Below are positions 1-8,284 of a DNA stretch of 33,840 nucleotides, in pieces. Made by a program: the position numbers and the translations under genes. The notes beneath the pieces are model-generated. The model saw only the letters and a list, made by a program, of their open reading frames with translations, was not told the DNA's origin and made no database searches. Every line of letters begins with the position of its first letter. Within the stretch, counting starts at the first letter, position 1. The stretch is from positions 1 through 33,840 of the forward strand of contig JACRPZ010000021.1 in the NCBI GenBank assembly GCA_016222905.1, read 5' to 3'. Source of the stretch: Nitrospirota bacterium (GTDB lineage: Bacteria; Nitrospirota; Thermodesulfovibrionia; UBA6902).

Positions 1-19
1 CAATTCCGATATACTTCAT
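1..19 (-). CDS. 5' end of an unseen gene (first 6 codons only)
   Basis: An ATG on the minus strand at 17-19 is followed by codons for MKYIGI, then the window ends. A strong Shine-Dalgarno, AAGAGGAGGTG on the minus strand (24-34), sits at normal spacing, so this is very likely a real start. The product cannot be identified. The ATPase gene at 239-973 lies upstream and would need an ABC-2 permease partner, which could be this gene, but nothing visible shows it. Confidence 0.55.
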
Positions 20-118
20 ATGTGCACCTCCTCTTAAATTTTAGGGGATATTAACACTATCACCCTGTTTTAAACATTAGGGGTTAGCTTTTTGCTATCG
101 CCCTCAGGAGGTGCACTC
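20..118 (-). promoter_or_regulatory. Structured leader that can sequester the Shine-Dalgarno (riboswitch-like)
   Basis: Read on the minus strand, GTGCACCTCCT (116-106) is a perfect 11-base complement of AGGAGGTGCAC (32-22), which contains the ribosome binding site of the gene starting at 19. Between these arms lie two similar hairpins, one starting AGGGCGATAG and one AGGGTGATAG, each closed by CCCCT. The second folds as AGGG-GATA against TATC-CCCT. The layout, an outer stem hiding the SD around two small hairpins, is that of a translational riboswitch or protein-binding leader. I recognise no known class: there is no GEMM, mini-ykkC, THF or SAM-III core. Confidence 0.5.
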
Positions 119-127
119 TTTTTCATG

Positions 128-202
128 TTATCATTCCCGATGTAGTAATCGGGAATCCATTCTCTTTAAAAACATGGATACCCGATTATGCGGGTATGAC
201 AA
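128..202. repeat. Dispersed paired-hairpin repeat, copy 1
   Basis: Two hairpins stand back to back: ATTCCCGAT/ATCGGGAAT at 133-156 and ATACCCG/CGGGTAT at 178-197, bounded by TATCATTCCCG and CGGGTATGACA. This matches, in opposite orientation, the element at 8154-8224. Such paired GGGAAT/GGGTAT hairpins are widespread non-coding repeats in environmental bacterial genomes. This copy lies in the gap after the ABC ATPase gene. Confidence 0.75.
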
Positions 203-238
203 TTTTATTTATAGTTTCAGCAAATTTCTAAAGGGACA

Positions 239-973
239 TTATTCCGCAAGTCTCCTTCCGGTCAGCTTCAGGTAAACATCTTCAAGATTTTTAGCGCCAT
301 GCGTATCCATCAGATTTGACGGCGTGTCAATAGTGATTATCCTGCCTGAATTCATTATAGCAACCCTGTCACATAGCTTTTCAGCCTCTTCCATATAATG
401 AGTTGTCAGTATGAGCGTGGTATTATTTGATTTTTGATGATTGAGCTTGTCCCAAACCGAATGCCTGCTGTGCGGGTCAAGCCCGGTAGTAGGTTCATCA
501 AGTATCAACAAGCCAGGTTTGTTTATCAGAGCCCTTGCCAATATAAGCTTCCGTTTCATACCGCCTGAAAGATTTCGTATATTTACATCTGCCTTATCTC
601 TCAGTTCAACAAAGTCGAGAAGCTCCAGTGCAAGGCGTGAGGAATCTTTCTTGAGAATATTAAAATATCTTGCATATACAATCAGGTTCTCAAATACTGA
701 AAGTTCCACGTCAAGGTTATCGTCTTGAGGCATTACGCCTATTCTCGATTTTATCAGCCCGGGATTTTCGGTCACATCTATGCCGAATACCTGCACCTTT
801 CCTGATGTCGGAGGCATAAAGCAGTAGATTATGCTCATTACAGTAGTTTTTCCTGCGCCGTTCGGCCCGAGAAAACCAAAACACTCGCCCTCCAATATAT
901 GAAAATCAATATTATCAACCGCCCTTAGAGAGCCGTAATCTTTTGTCAGTCCTTTTGCATTAACGATATTCAT
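239..973 (-). CDS. ABC transporter ATP-binding protein (ABC-2 / NodI-DrrA type)
   Basis: A 244-residue cytoplasmic ATPase subunit that would power an ABC-2 export permease. Visible motifs are Walker A GPNGAGKT (36-43), Q-loop in VMPQDDNLD (80-88), signature LSGGM (135-139), Walker B LLILDE followed by PTTGLDP (155-167) and the H-loop histidine at about 192 in LTTHYMEEAE. The NLDVELSVFENLIVYARYF-like stretch after the Q-loop and the single compact domain resemble NodI/DrrA exporters rather than importers. It starts four bases after the stop of the phosphatase gene, so the two are probably co-transcribed. No permease is adjacent within the window; the next gene downstream begins at base 19 behind its own leader. 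Substrate is unknown. Confidence 0.88.
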   Translation of the reverse strand: MNIVNAKGLTKDYGSLRAVDNIDFHILEGECFGFLGPNGAGKTTVMSIIYCFMPPTSGKVQVFGIDVTENPGLIKSRIGVMPQDDNLDVELSVFENLIVYARYFNILKKDSSRLALELLDFVELRDKADVNIRNLSGGMKRKLILARALINKPGLLILDEPTTGLDPHSRHSVWDKLNHQKSNNTTLILTTHYMEEAEKLCDRVAIMNSGRIITIDTPSNLMDTHGAKNLEDVYLKLTGRRLAE

Positions 974-977
974 GTAA

Positions 978-1793
978 TTATTTATCTATTATTCCAGCGA
1001 AGACCTTTTTAACCTCTTTCAGCATTTCCTCATGAAGGGCAGGGGGGCCTGTAACTACATTCCCTGTTGTGACAAAATCGTCTCCTCCTCCAAAGTCCGT
1101 TATGACTCCGCCAGCCTCTTTTATGATGATACTTCCGGCAGCTATATCCCATGGGCCCAGTCCAAGCTCGAAGAAGCCATCGCACCTTCCTGATGCAACA
1201 TAGGCAAGGTCTATTGCCGCAGAGCCTGCTCTTCTGATATCGCTAACTTTATAGAAGAAGTTTTTGAAGAGCATAAGGTAGCGGTCAATAATATCTTTCT
1301 GACGGAAGGGGAAGCCGGTTGAAATGAGGCTATCTTTCAATGTGCCGACTTCAGAGATTCTGATAGGATTATTATTCATAAAAGCGCCTTTCCCTTTTTC
1401 AGCCGTGAAGAGTTCATTTCGCAGCGGATCAAGTATAACGCCTGCTATTACATCCCCTTTAAATGCAAGTGCGATTGATACGGAAAAGACAGGATAACCG
1501 TGAATATAATTGGTTGTTCCGTCAAGAGGGTCAATAATCCATTGAAACCCGTCTCTTTCTTTATTATCTTTTGAGGATTCCTCAGCAAGGATTGAATGAT
1601 GCGGAAAAGATTCCCTGATACTCCTTATGATTACATTCTCGGACTCGATATCAACCTTTGTTACAAAGTCCGAAGCCTTTTTTTGATTTATATCATCCTT
1701 TGTCAGGCCGCCGATATTTGCGAGAATTACCTCTCCGGCAAGTCTCGCGGCCTTTATCGCAACATTCAGCAGATCATTAGAATGTCCGTCCAT
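978..1793 (-). CDS. suhB: Inositol-1-monophosphatase family protein
   Basis: A Mg-dependent sugar/inositol phosphate phosphatase of the IMPase superfamily. Metal-site motifs are visible in order: EESS (Glu of motif 1), WIIDPLDGTTNYIHG (the DPxDGTxN core) and GPWDIAAGSIIIKEAGG (WDxAAG). The family range is about 250-275 residues, which suits the ATG at 1793 (271 aa). The frame stays open to a TTG at 1820, but that would overlap the methyltransferase gene by 23 bases and adds nothing conserved. The gene follows the methyltransferase at 1798 and precedes the ABC ATPase by four bases, so all three probably form one transcript. Family members act on inositol phosphate, fructose-1,6-bisphosphate or histidinol phosphate; the substrate here cannot be decided. 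Confidence 0.85.
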   Translation of the reverse strand: MDGHSNDLLNVAIKAARLAGEVILANIGGLTKDDINQKKASDFVTKVDIESENVIIRSIRESFPHHSILAEESSKDNKERDGFQWIIDPLDGTTNYIHGYPVFSVSIALAFKGDVIAGVILDPLRNELFTAEKGKGAFMNNNPIRISEVGTLKDSLISTGFPFRQKDIIDRYLMLFKNFFYKVSDIRRAGSAAIDLAYVASGRCDGFFELGLGPWDIAAGSIIIKEAGGVITDFGGGDDFVTTGNVVTGPPALHEEMLKEVKKVFAGIIDK

Positions 1794-1797
1794 TATG

Positions 1798-2460
1798 TTA
1801 AGGAATGACCCCCCAGACAATAATGTGACGGTCGCTTACGGTCTCGATCTTAAGGTAGTCAAGCTCGGTCGCTTTTAACTGCTCCTGTATCTCTTCTTTT
1901 GTATAAGAGGAAAGCAGAGAGTTGTAGAAATCTCTCTGGAGTATCTGAGGCTCGTTTCCGACATAGCGGCGCACCAGCGCCTCAGCCTCTTCAATGCTCT
2001 CCGGACGAAAGAGATCCATCATAAAGAGGGGCGCGCCTGCCTTTGCGCAGAGCCACATGGTCTGCCACATTACCGGCGGATAGGAGAGGTGATGAAGAAG
2101 GCTGTTTGATACTACTGCGTCAAACCGCTTTTTAAGAAGTTCAGCGTCAGGGAGAAAACTTTTTTGCAAAATGATACGCTTTGAAAGTCCGTGTTGCTGC
2201 ACCGCGTGTCTGGCTGTTACAAGCATAGATTCAGAGCCGTCCACGCCTGTAATGTGCGTCTGAGGCAGCGCATTTGCAAAACGAATTGTTACATCAGCGC
2301 CTCCGCATCCAAGGTCAAGAACCTCTCCCTTAGAAAACCATGGGAAGCTCAATCTGAAATGCTCAACATAGGCATTATGAGGCTCTGAAAAGTCAGCCTT
2401 CGCATAAGCCTCAGCCTGCTCCATGTCATCCATTAATTCTTTTTCAGGAACGCGTTCCAT
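1798..2460 (-). CDS. Class I SAM-dependent methyltransferase
   Basis: A 220-residue Rossmann-fold methyltransferase. Motif I is VLDLGCGGAD (about 47-56), followed by ITGVDGSESML (motif II, acidic residue binding the SAM ribose) and FDAVVSNSLLHHL (motif IV region), the pattern of the Methyltransf_25/11 group that modifies small molecules or lipids. Its start lies 18 bases after the DUF362 gene ends, and its stop lies four bases before the likely phosphatase start, consistent with an operon. The substrate cannot be inferred; there is no extra domain. Confidence 0.82.
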   Translation of the reverse strand: MERVPEKELMDDMEQAEAYAKADFSEPHNAYVEHFRLSFPWFSKGEVLDLGCGGADVTIRFANALPQTHITGVDGSESMLVTARHAVQQHGLSKRIILQKSFLPDAELLKKRFDAVVSNSLLHHLSYPPVMWQTMWLCAKAGAPLFMMDLFRPESIEEAEALVRRYVGNEPQILQRDFYNSLLSSYTKEEIQEQLKATELDYLKIETVSDRHIIVWGVIP

Positions 2461-2478
2461 ATTTATCTGCGGCTAAAT

Positions 2479-3510
2479 TTACCGCCATTGGCTCTGAATA
2501 TCATATGTTCCATGGCGTCTAAACTTTCTTTTTATCTTGTTTATATCATCTCCAAGAAGATTCTCAAGCGAATACTCGCCCATCTTTTCTTCATTCTGCA
2601 GATAGTAAAGATAACCTATCTCTTCAGGCTCAAAACCTATTAATCTTGCGCCTATCCCGTCAGCCTTCACAGGGTCCGTTGATGCTATTGCGGTCTTCAT
2701 TTCAACAGCAGTGCCGTCCACAGGCCCGTCGCCTTCCATGCAGACGTAACCGTCAAGCACAACCAGATCAGGCCATGTCCTCTTTGCAATCTCTACAATA
2801 TTATGATGTATCATCTTTACACTCTTGCGGTAAGTGGGATACCGCCTGAAGAGAAAATTGATCAGGCTGTTGGGAAGAATCCTCCTTGCCTTTGATACAG
2901 TTCCGGGCGGCAGCCTGTCGAGAAATGTTTTAGGCGCATCCACTTCAATGCCGCCCTTCATTCCATGGATCATTGCCATATCCTGCCTGAGTACAAGCCC
3001 TGCCATATTTTTTATCCCGAATGTCGCAACAGCAAAATTATGGGTTTTAGGGATTGCGAGAGAAATTTTGTAGTCAAATTCTTCAACACGCTTTGTAATC
3101 CTCAAGTGTGTATCACCGACAACAGAATGAATCGGGCTCTCTATAACATCTTTATCGCTGTCAAAATCAGTAAGAAAAATATTATCGTATTTTCCTGCAA
3201 GCCTGTAGTAATCGAAATCCTTAAATACGCTTGATGTTGGAAGTCCGTTATAAAAAGCTGAAGCAGACGCTTCGCCGACAGTTATAGGAGTATCCGGGGC
3301 AATATCTCTTATGAATTCAATGACCCCTTCTATTGTCTCAACATGTGTATTGGCAAAATAAGGTTTGAGGGCTACCAGATTCGGTTTGATGAGGATATTC
3401 TTCGCTTCTTTTATCGGCTCCATATCCAAGCGTATTAAAGTGAGACATTTTTTGATATTCTCCTTGCGGTCTTCTCCTCTTACAACAGCCGCCTTCTTTT
3501 TCTCATTCAT
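2479..3510 (-). CDS. DUF362 domain-containing protein
   Basis: Recognised as DUF362 from the ordered segments ILIKPNLV (near the N-terminus), VGEASAS, KISLAIPKTHNFAVATFGIKN (shown here only by its ends KISLAIPKTH and FGIKN), and VLDGYVCMEGDGP with DPVKADGIG near the C-terminus. I chose ATG at 3510 (343 aa) because GGAG lies six bases upstream; the frame could also open at a GTG at 3522. Unlike many DUF362 proteins it carries no ferredoxin-type CxxCxxC cluster domain. The biochemical function of the family is not well established, and neighbours (a methyltransferase, and a kinase/nucleotidylyltransferase fusion upstream) do not resolve it. Confidence 0.8.
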   Translation of the reverse strand: MNEKKKAAVVRGEDRKENIKKCLTLIRLDMEPIKEAKNILIKPNLVALKPYFANTHVETIEGVIEFIRDIAPDTPITVGEASASAFYNGLPTSSVFKDFDYYRLAGKYDNIFLTDFDSDKDVIESPIHSVVGDTHLRITKRVEEFDYKISLAIPKTHNFAVATFGIKNMAGLVLRQDMAMIHGMKGGIEVDAPKTFLDRLPPGTVSKARRILPNSLINFLFRRYPTYRKSVKMIHHNIVEIAKRTWPDLVVLDGYVCMEGDGPVDGTAVEMKTAIASTDPVKADGIGARLIGFEPEEIGYLYYLQNEEKMGEYSLENLLGDDINKIKRKFRRHGTYDIQSQWR

Positions 3511-3552
3511 AAAAAGCTCCACACTTTGAAATTTTCAATGATGAGCGGATCA

Positions 3553-6500
3553 TCAGAAACTTGTTATCTTCTTTAAATAATCAAATGACCCATCCATCAT
3601 CCATATGTTCAGCCTGGAGGGCTCCTTCAACTGCTGGCCTCTGTATCGTGAAACCGATGCGTAGGCAATCTTTAAGTCTTCAAGCCCTGTCATGTCTCCC
3701 CACAATTTTTCAAATTGCGCAACAGGATAAACGTCCTCCTGTCCGCTTCCCCATATATATTTTACATTTTTAATTGTAACGTATGCAGGCATTCTCTTTT
3801 CAACCTTGCGTATCGCCTCTATTATTTCAGACTTGCATTCATGCCTCACTTCGGAGGCCATAAGAATTTCCCTGTCAATCTTGAAAAATTTCAGCAGGGC
3901 GTCAATGGTTATCCAGTTAGTGAGAGTATTGTAGTAACTTAACTTATATTCATCCTCTTCTTTCGGCAATGCCAATCCTTCTATCAAACGTATTCGGCCG
4001 TTTACCTTTGCCAGCCCGCCTCCCTGATCCTCGATCCTTCTCGGCGTCACCTCGAATGTCATGCATGAGCCGCTTAATATATGAGCGCCAAAAAGAGCGG
4101 GGTCAATATTCGTGCCCATAGTATCAATGTTATGGCAGAGGAGATATTTCAGTTCAGGGTTATCCTTCAGCAACCTTGCCAGAGTCCCGTTCTTTATGAG
4201 GTTGGGGACTTCATACCAGTGACCCGGCGGATTGAATCTGAGTATATGCCTGTTCTCAGAATAATCTTCTCCCTCGCCTCTCTTCTTCGTCCACTCTATC
4301 AATGCCCTACGAATATCATCCTGAACCTTCTGGATATTTTCACTCTGTCTTTGCTGAAGTTCCTCCTCCATATAAAACTTGAGGTCTCTCCCCATAGGAT
4401 AAACTCTGTGCCCGATGCTCTTACCAGGAGAGATGTAAATTTTACCATTATAATTAAAGTGGCCCGACCTCGCCAGATAATTCGAAATAGCTTCGTGTGT
4501 CAAATAACTCGTGGTAAAGACATGCTGGATATTATGGCCTGATAGTTCCCCTGTTTTTCTGCTCTTGGCAAGATGTATATCAATAAATGTCCTGAATCTG
4601 CCGTTCATATTTAGAAAGGGATTTATAGGCTTCACAACCGCGGCGCCGTCTGTCCACCTGCTGCCGAGCCCCCCCGCAAAAGTAACAACCACAACTTCGT
4701 TTTTCTTTATGGATTCGATACCTCTCTCATAATATTCATAAGGCGCTTTCTCATTCTCAAAGTGAAACATATCGTCTTCTCTTGCATCATCAATTTTGGT
4801 TGAAAGGGGGAGACGGTTTTTTGCAAGACTTATTTCTCCTTTCCTCAGCATGGACTTCAAATGTTCATGTGATTTGGAGTCAAATCCGTACATCTCTTTT
4901 ATCTTATTTTTTTCCATTTCACCATGCTGATTAATATGTTCATCACTGGTGAGGGAAATGATCTTTGGAATTACCGCATCTTTCCCTTGCAGCAGCCGGG
5001 CTGTGATGCCGTAGTGGTTAAATTCAAAATCATACACAACAGGGTCAATAATAAATGGTAAAGATGATTTATACTTCTCTTTTAGTTCATTCATGATGGC
5101 CGCGATTCTCTCTTTAAATTTATCTCTTATACCGGGGTTTACTATAAATGCCATGCCTCCACCGGACATGCCCCCGAGCATCAGAAAACCCCAGTAGTCC
5201 TCCATAAACTCATCTTTGACATTGCTTATCAGATCAGTGGTGAAGGAGTTATTTACGAGCGGAATTATGTGCTGTATTGAACCTTCCCAGTCATTTGTTG
5301 TCAGCCTGCCTAACTTTTTCATGTCTCCGGCCTTCAGAGCCGCGACAATATCATCAAAAAGATGAATGCCTCTCAAGCGCGCCTTCCATTCATTTTCATA
5401 CTTTAAGAGATACTTCTCTGTTACCATCTCGAGTATTGGACCAACATTCTGAGATATTCCGCCGTGAACCAAAACCATTGAGTTAATTATCCGCTCTTCA
5501 ACATCTCTTGATATATCATTTCTGGAAAACAATTCATACTCAGGGAGCAGACAGCCCCTGCTTATGCCAAATTCAGCATCTAAGGATTGAGAGAGCCTTC
5601 CTGTGATTACTTTTATCCCTGGCCATAGGCCGCCTGAGTCCTGCCATCCTCCTCCTGAACCTCCGAGCCACTCTCCAAGAATAGCCCTTGAAGCAACTAT
5701 TCTCCTCTCCTCTTCTGTAAGGGAGCCCTGTTGATTTTTTATCTGGCCGCTGAACCTCATCAAGCGCGTAATTATCGCTGCAAGAAGTGTTGTGCTGACC
5801 GCTAACCGTGAGCCTTTGGGTATGCCGTTGACCCTTGTGACAACCTCTATCCCGCCTGGCTTATTCAGAAGTTTCATAATAATATCTTTCAACTTTAAAC
5901 CGCTATTCTCAAAGCATGGAGGGATAATACCAGATGCAACAACCCCTGCTTTCAGTAATGAGAGATAATCATTTCCAAAATTGAATAATTCGTCCAATGT
6001 GGTTATGTCTTTCGAGTCTCTGAGGTCAACCGAGGTTAAGCGAAGAACAGGCTCTTCAATATACCGGCAGTAGCATTCACACGGAGGAAGAATAGCTCCC
6101 TCAGAGCCGTGAACCCTTAAATTGACCGATATATTGACAACCCTTGCGCCTTCAGGAAAATCCATGCCAAGAAAAAAAATGTCAGACCATCCGCTGTGTG
6201 AGGGGTCAAGACGCACAGGCGAGGCATCCATTCCAATAGGATAGAGGCCTGTAGCATTGTCAGGGGTTGTCAATTTAGCCGGAACAGAATAGGGGTAGGA
6301 GCTTAAGTCGTTAATGTTGAAGAGATGAAAGTTCTCTTTGCAATGACTGATGGATTGCTTCACCTGATCAAGCAGACACTTAAATGATAACTGATAATAG
6401 GAGTCCGCTATCGCGCTGCAAAGCGCCGCGTTAATACCCTTCTCCCTTATCTCTCTTAAGTATATCTCCACCGCCTCTTCAAACTTTCTGTTAAAAGCCG

Positions 6501-6759
6501 CTCTGATGCCTTCAATTGGGATTAAGCCGGTCTGCGTCACATTCTCATCCGACTGAAGAAAGAACCTGTAGATGACAAAGAGGAATAAAGATGCGCGTAC
6601 CTTGTGGTAAAGATTCCCTGATGATGCGCGGAATGCTTCAAGCTCTTCTGCGATCTTTAGGATGTCGCCGATTTTCTTATTCTTAAGGAGGCTGTTAACA
6701 GAACGGTTGCGGAGTGCGGCATCTGCGCTGACAATGGTTTCAATAAGTTGATTGGTCAT
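3553..6759 (-). CDS. Fusion: fucokinase-like GHMP kinase half + UDPGP-family nucleotidylyltransferase half
   Basis: Residue numbers count from a possible GTG at 6786; ATG at 6759 is the tenth codon, and neither start has a clear SD. Residues 1-170 are a helical region I do not recognise. Residues about 190-550 resemble fucokinase/GHMP kinases: GWSD (199-202) with RVVNISVNL, a GHMP motif-2 equivalent IPKGSRLAVSTTLLAA (322-337), GGWQDSGGLWPGIKV (379-393) and a C-terminal LGGMSGGGMAF (537-547). Residues about 690-1060 are UDPGP family: FAGGLGSR (703-710) with KP (719-720), NPPGHWYEVP, HNIDTMGTNIDP (885-896) and an E-rich GGGLAKVNGR (922-931). The predicted role is phosphorylation of a free sugar followed by nucleotidyl transfer to give an NDP-sugar, as FKP does for fucose. 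Here the kinase is N-terminal, the reverse of FKP, and the P-loop glycines appear replaced by Arg and Ala, so kinase activity is doubtful. Confidence 0.72.
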   Translation of the reverse strand: MTNQLIETIVSADAALRNRSVNSLLKNKKIGDILKIAEELEAFRASSGNLYHKVRASLFLFVIYRFFLQSDENVTQTGLIPIEGIRAAFNRKFEEAVEIYLREIREKGINAALCSAIADSYYQLSFKCLLDQVKQSISHCKENFHLFNINDLSSYPYSVPAKLTTPDNATGLYPIGMDASPVRLDPSHSGWSDIFFLGMDFPEGARVVNISVNLRVHGSEGAILPPCECYCRYIEEPVLRLTSVDLRDSKDITTLDELFNFGNDYLSLLKAGVVASGIIPPCFENSGLKLKDIIMKLLNKPGGIEVVTRVNGIPKGSRLAVSTTLLAAIITRLMRFSGQIKNQQGSLTEEERRIVASRAILGEWLGGSGGGWQDSGGLWPGIKVITGRLSQSLDAEFGISRGCLLPEYELFSRNDISRDVEERIINSMVLVHGGISQNVGPILEMVTEKYLLKYENEWKARLRGIHLFDDIVAALKAGDMKKLGRLTTNDWEGSIQHIIPLVNNSFTTDLISNVKDEFMEDYWGFLMLGGMSGGGMAFIVNPGIRDKFKERIAAIMNELKEKYKSSLPFIIDPVVYDFEFNHYGITARLLQGKDAVIPKIISLTSDEHINQHGEMEKNKIKEMYGFDSKSHEHLKSMLRKGEISLAKNRLPLSTKIDDAREDDMFHFENEKAPYEYYERGIESIKKNEVVVVTFAGGLGSRWTDGAAVVKPINPFLNMNGRFRTFIDIHLAKSRKTGELSGHNIQHVFTTSYLTHEAISNYLARSGHFNYNGKIYISPGKSIGHRVYPMGRDLKFYMEEELQQRQSENIQKVQDDIRRALIEWTKKRGEGEDYSENRHILRFNPPGHWYEVPNLIKNGTLARLLKDNPELKYLLCHNIDTMGTNIDPALFGAHILSGSCMTFEVTPRRIEDQGGGLAKVNGRIRLIEGLALPKEEDEYKLSYYNTLTNWITIDALLKFFKIDREILMASEVRHECKSEIIEAIRKVEKRMPAYVTIKNVKYIWGSGQEDVYPVAQFEKLWGDMTGLEDLKIAYASVSRYRGQQLKEPSRLNIWMMDGSFDYLKKITSF

Positions 6760-6864
6760 ATTGATTAGACTGGATAATCTTAACACAAAACCAGCGGATC
6801 TTTGCAGAGAGTTCCCACGCTTTGATATACTGATAATCGTAAATGATATATCTAATCTGATGAT

Positions 6865-6870
6865 TATAAT
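6865..6870 (+). promoter_or_regulatory. Possible -10 element for the RlmB-like gene
   Basis: A perfect TATAAT lies 22 bases before the TTG start at 6892, in an AT-rich divergent gap between two oppositely oriented genes. No convincing -35 is seen 16-19 bases upstream, so this is only a suggestion. Confidence 0.35.
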
Positions 6871-6891
6871 GCTTTCTCATAAGGAGACTAT

Positions 6892-7626
6892 TTGGCAAAA
6901 AACACGATGTACCTGTACGGGAAGAATTCTGTTCTTGAGCGTTTGAAGGCAAACCCGAAGAGCGTAAGGCAGATAATGCTTCAGGATAATTTTAATGCGC
7001 CTCATATAACAGATATTATCAAGTCTAAAGGCTTACCGGTTAAGTATGTTACAGAGAAGGAATTGACAAGGATCAAAAATGCCGACCGTCTTCAGGGCAT
7101 AGTTGCTGTAGTTGAAAGGTTTCAGTACAAACCATTTGATGAGTTATTAACCCCGGAGGTTAAAAGCCTTTCACTTATCTTTCTCGATAATATAAATGAT
7201 CCTCACAATCTCGGTTCAATTATACGCATTGCCGCCTGTTTCGGCGGTTTTTCCATAGTAATACCCGAACACAGCTCTTGCGAGATTAATGAAACGGTGC
7301 TTCATGTTGCATCAGGCGGTGAAAATTTTATTCCCATATCAAAGGTCACAAACCTCTCAACTGCCTTAAGACAGGCAAAGGAGTCAGGCTACTGGGCAGT
7401 GGGCGCTGTTGTCGAGGGCGGAGAGGATATAAACAAGACTTCCCTGCCTTTTCCATTATGTCTGGTGCTCGGTTCAGAAGGGAAGGGTATACGCTACGGC
7501 ATCGAGAAGCATCTTGATCTTAAAGTCACACTTCCGATGAAGGGGGCGAAAATCTCTTTTAATGTTGCGATGTCCTGCGCGATATTTGCCCATGAAATCA
7601 CCAGACAGAAGCCGGCAACAAAATAA
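6892..7626 (+). CDS. rlmB: SpoU/TrmH-family RNA 2'-O-methyltransferase (RlmB-like, 23S rRNA)
   Basis: A 244-residue SPOUT methyltransferase expected to 2'-O-methylate a guanosine in 23S rRNA. Residues 8-80 form the substrate-binding N-terminal domain (YGKNSVLERL through RLQGIVAVVERF). SPOUT motif 1 is NINDPHNLGSIIR (100-112), motif 2 VLGSEGKGI (192-200) and motif 3 LPMKGAKISFNVAMSCAI (214-231), forming the trefoil knot SAM site. The start is a TTG: AAGGAG at 6881-6886 sits five bases before it, whereas the first ATG (6907) would be 20 bases from the SD. The gene is divergent from the kinase fusion gene. Confidence 0.87.
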   Translation: MAKNTMYLYGKNSVLERLKANPKSVRQIMLQDNFNAPHITDIIKSKGLPVKYVTEKELTRIKNADRLQGIVAVVERFQYKPFDELLTPEVKSLSLIFLDNINDPHNLGSIIRIAACFGGFSIVIPEHSSCEINETVLHVASGGENFIPISKVTNLSTALRQAKESGYWAVGAVVEGGEDINKTSLPFPLCLVLGSEGKGIRYGIEKHLDLKVTLPMKGAKISFNVAMSCAIFAHEITRQKPATK

Positions 7627-7632
7627 ACCTGT

Positions 7633-7638
7633 TATAAT
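7633..7638 (+). promoter_or_regulatory. Possible -10 element upstream of the Host_attach gene
   Basis: TATAAT just after the stop of the RlmB-like gene and 65 bases before the ATG at 7704. There is no clear -35. It is consistent with a separate transcript for the next gene. Confidence 0.3.
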
Positions 7639-7703
7639 ATTAGCAAGCGCATTAGTTAATAACTATGTAACAGCAAATTATTAATACCAGTAGGAGGTGT
7701 GTT

Positions 7704-8141
7704 ATGGACGAGATTATAGTGGTAGCTGATCTGGGACATTTTAAAGTTTATGGAATATCAAGAAATCCTCTTGAAAGCACGAGGATAGAGCTGTTGAAAA
7801 GCTATGATGCTGTTGCAGCGCATGGAAAATTTGGGGATAAAATGAGTGATGCTGCCGGCAGGTTCGGAGCTAACGGAGGTAAAAATGGCATGAAGGGCTA
7901 TGGTGAGCCTCACAGCATTGAAGAGGAAAATAAACGGAGACTGATAAAACAGATAGCTGAAAATATCGGTGGGATAATCAAAGAAGGGAAATTTAAAAAA
8001 TGGCATCTGGCCGCATCCGGAAACATAAATAACCAGATTATAGGGAATCTTGATCCAGCGATAAAATCCGGCCTGGACAAGAACGTCCTGTCCGACCTGA
8101 CCAAAGTTCATAAAGCAGATCTTTTGGGTTATTTTGAATGA
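7704..8141 (+). CDS. Host_attach-family (eRF1-like fold) protein
   Basis: A 145-residue protein that opens with IIVVADLGHFKVYGI, has a polar middle (FGANGGKNGMKGYGEPHSIEEENKRRLIKQIAENI) given here only for its character, and ends with KKWHLAASGNIN and LSDLTKVHKADLLGYF. This matches the Host_attach family, annotated as protein required for attachment to host cells: an N-terminal VVAD strand, a central E-rich helix, and a C-terminal DLTxxxxxDLxxYF. The family name reflects an early mutant; its fold is related to eRF1-type RNA-binding domains and its role is uncertain. AGGAGGT (7692-7698) is a strong SD for the ATG. A stand-alone gene; the dispersed repeat follows 13 bases after its stop. Confidence 0.65.
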   Translation: MDEIIVVADLGHFKVYGISRNPLESTRIELLKSYDAVAAHGKFGDKMSDAAGRFGANGGKNGMKGYGEPHSIEEENKRRLIKQIAENIGGIIKEGKFKKWHLAASGNINNQIIGNLDPAIKSGLDKNVLSDLTKVHKADLLGYFE

Positions 8142-8153
8142 AAAAGCCTGTTT

Positions 8154-8224
8154 TGTCATACCCGCGAAAGCGGGTATCCAGAAACTTGTCAAAAAACTGG
8201 ATTCCCGTTTCCACGGGAATGACA
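8154..8224. repeat. Dispersed paired-hairpin repeat, copy 2
   Basis: TGTCATACCCGCGAAAGCGG opens the element, and GGATTCCCG with CACGGGAATGACA closes it. The first hairpin is ACCCGC-GAAA-GCGGGT and the second ATTCCCGT/ACGGGAAT. It has the same architecture as the copy at 128-202. Translated on the minus strand it gives the well-known spurious peptide ending WIPAFAGMT. It could act as a bidirectional attenuator or mRNA-stabilising hairpin between the Host_attach and cytochrome genes. Confidence 0.8.
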
Positions 8225-8284
8225 GCAAAATATTTTTTCAGCAGCCTGCTAAATAAGCAAGAATATATTTAGGAAAAGGTCATA

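Noticed and set aside
7758-8228. Long minus-strand reading frame opposite the Host_attach gene
   Set aside because: Its start is only a translation of the paired-hairpin repeat (peptide ending WIPAFAGMT), and the rest is antisense to a gene with a strong SD and family match.
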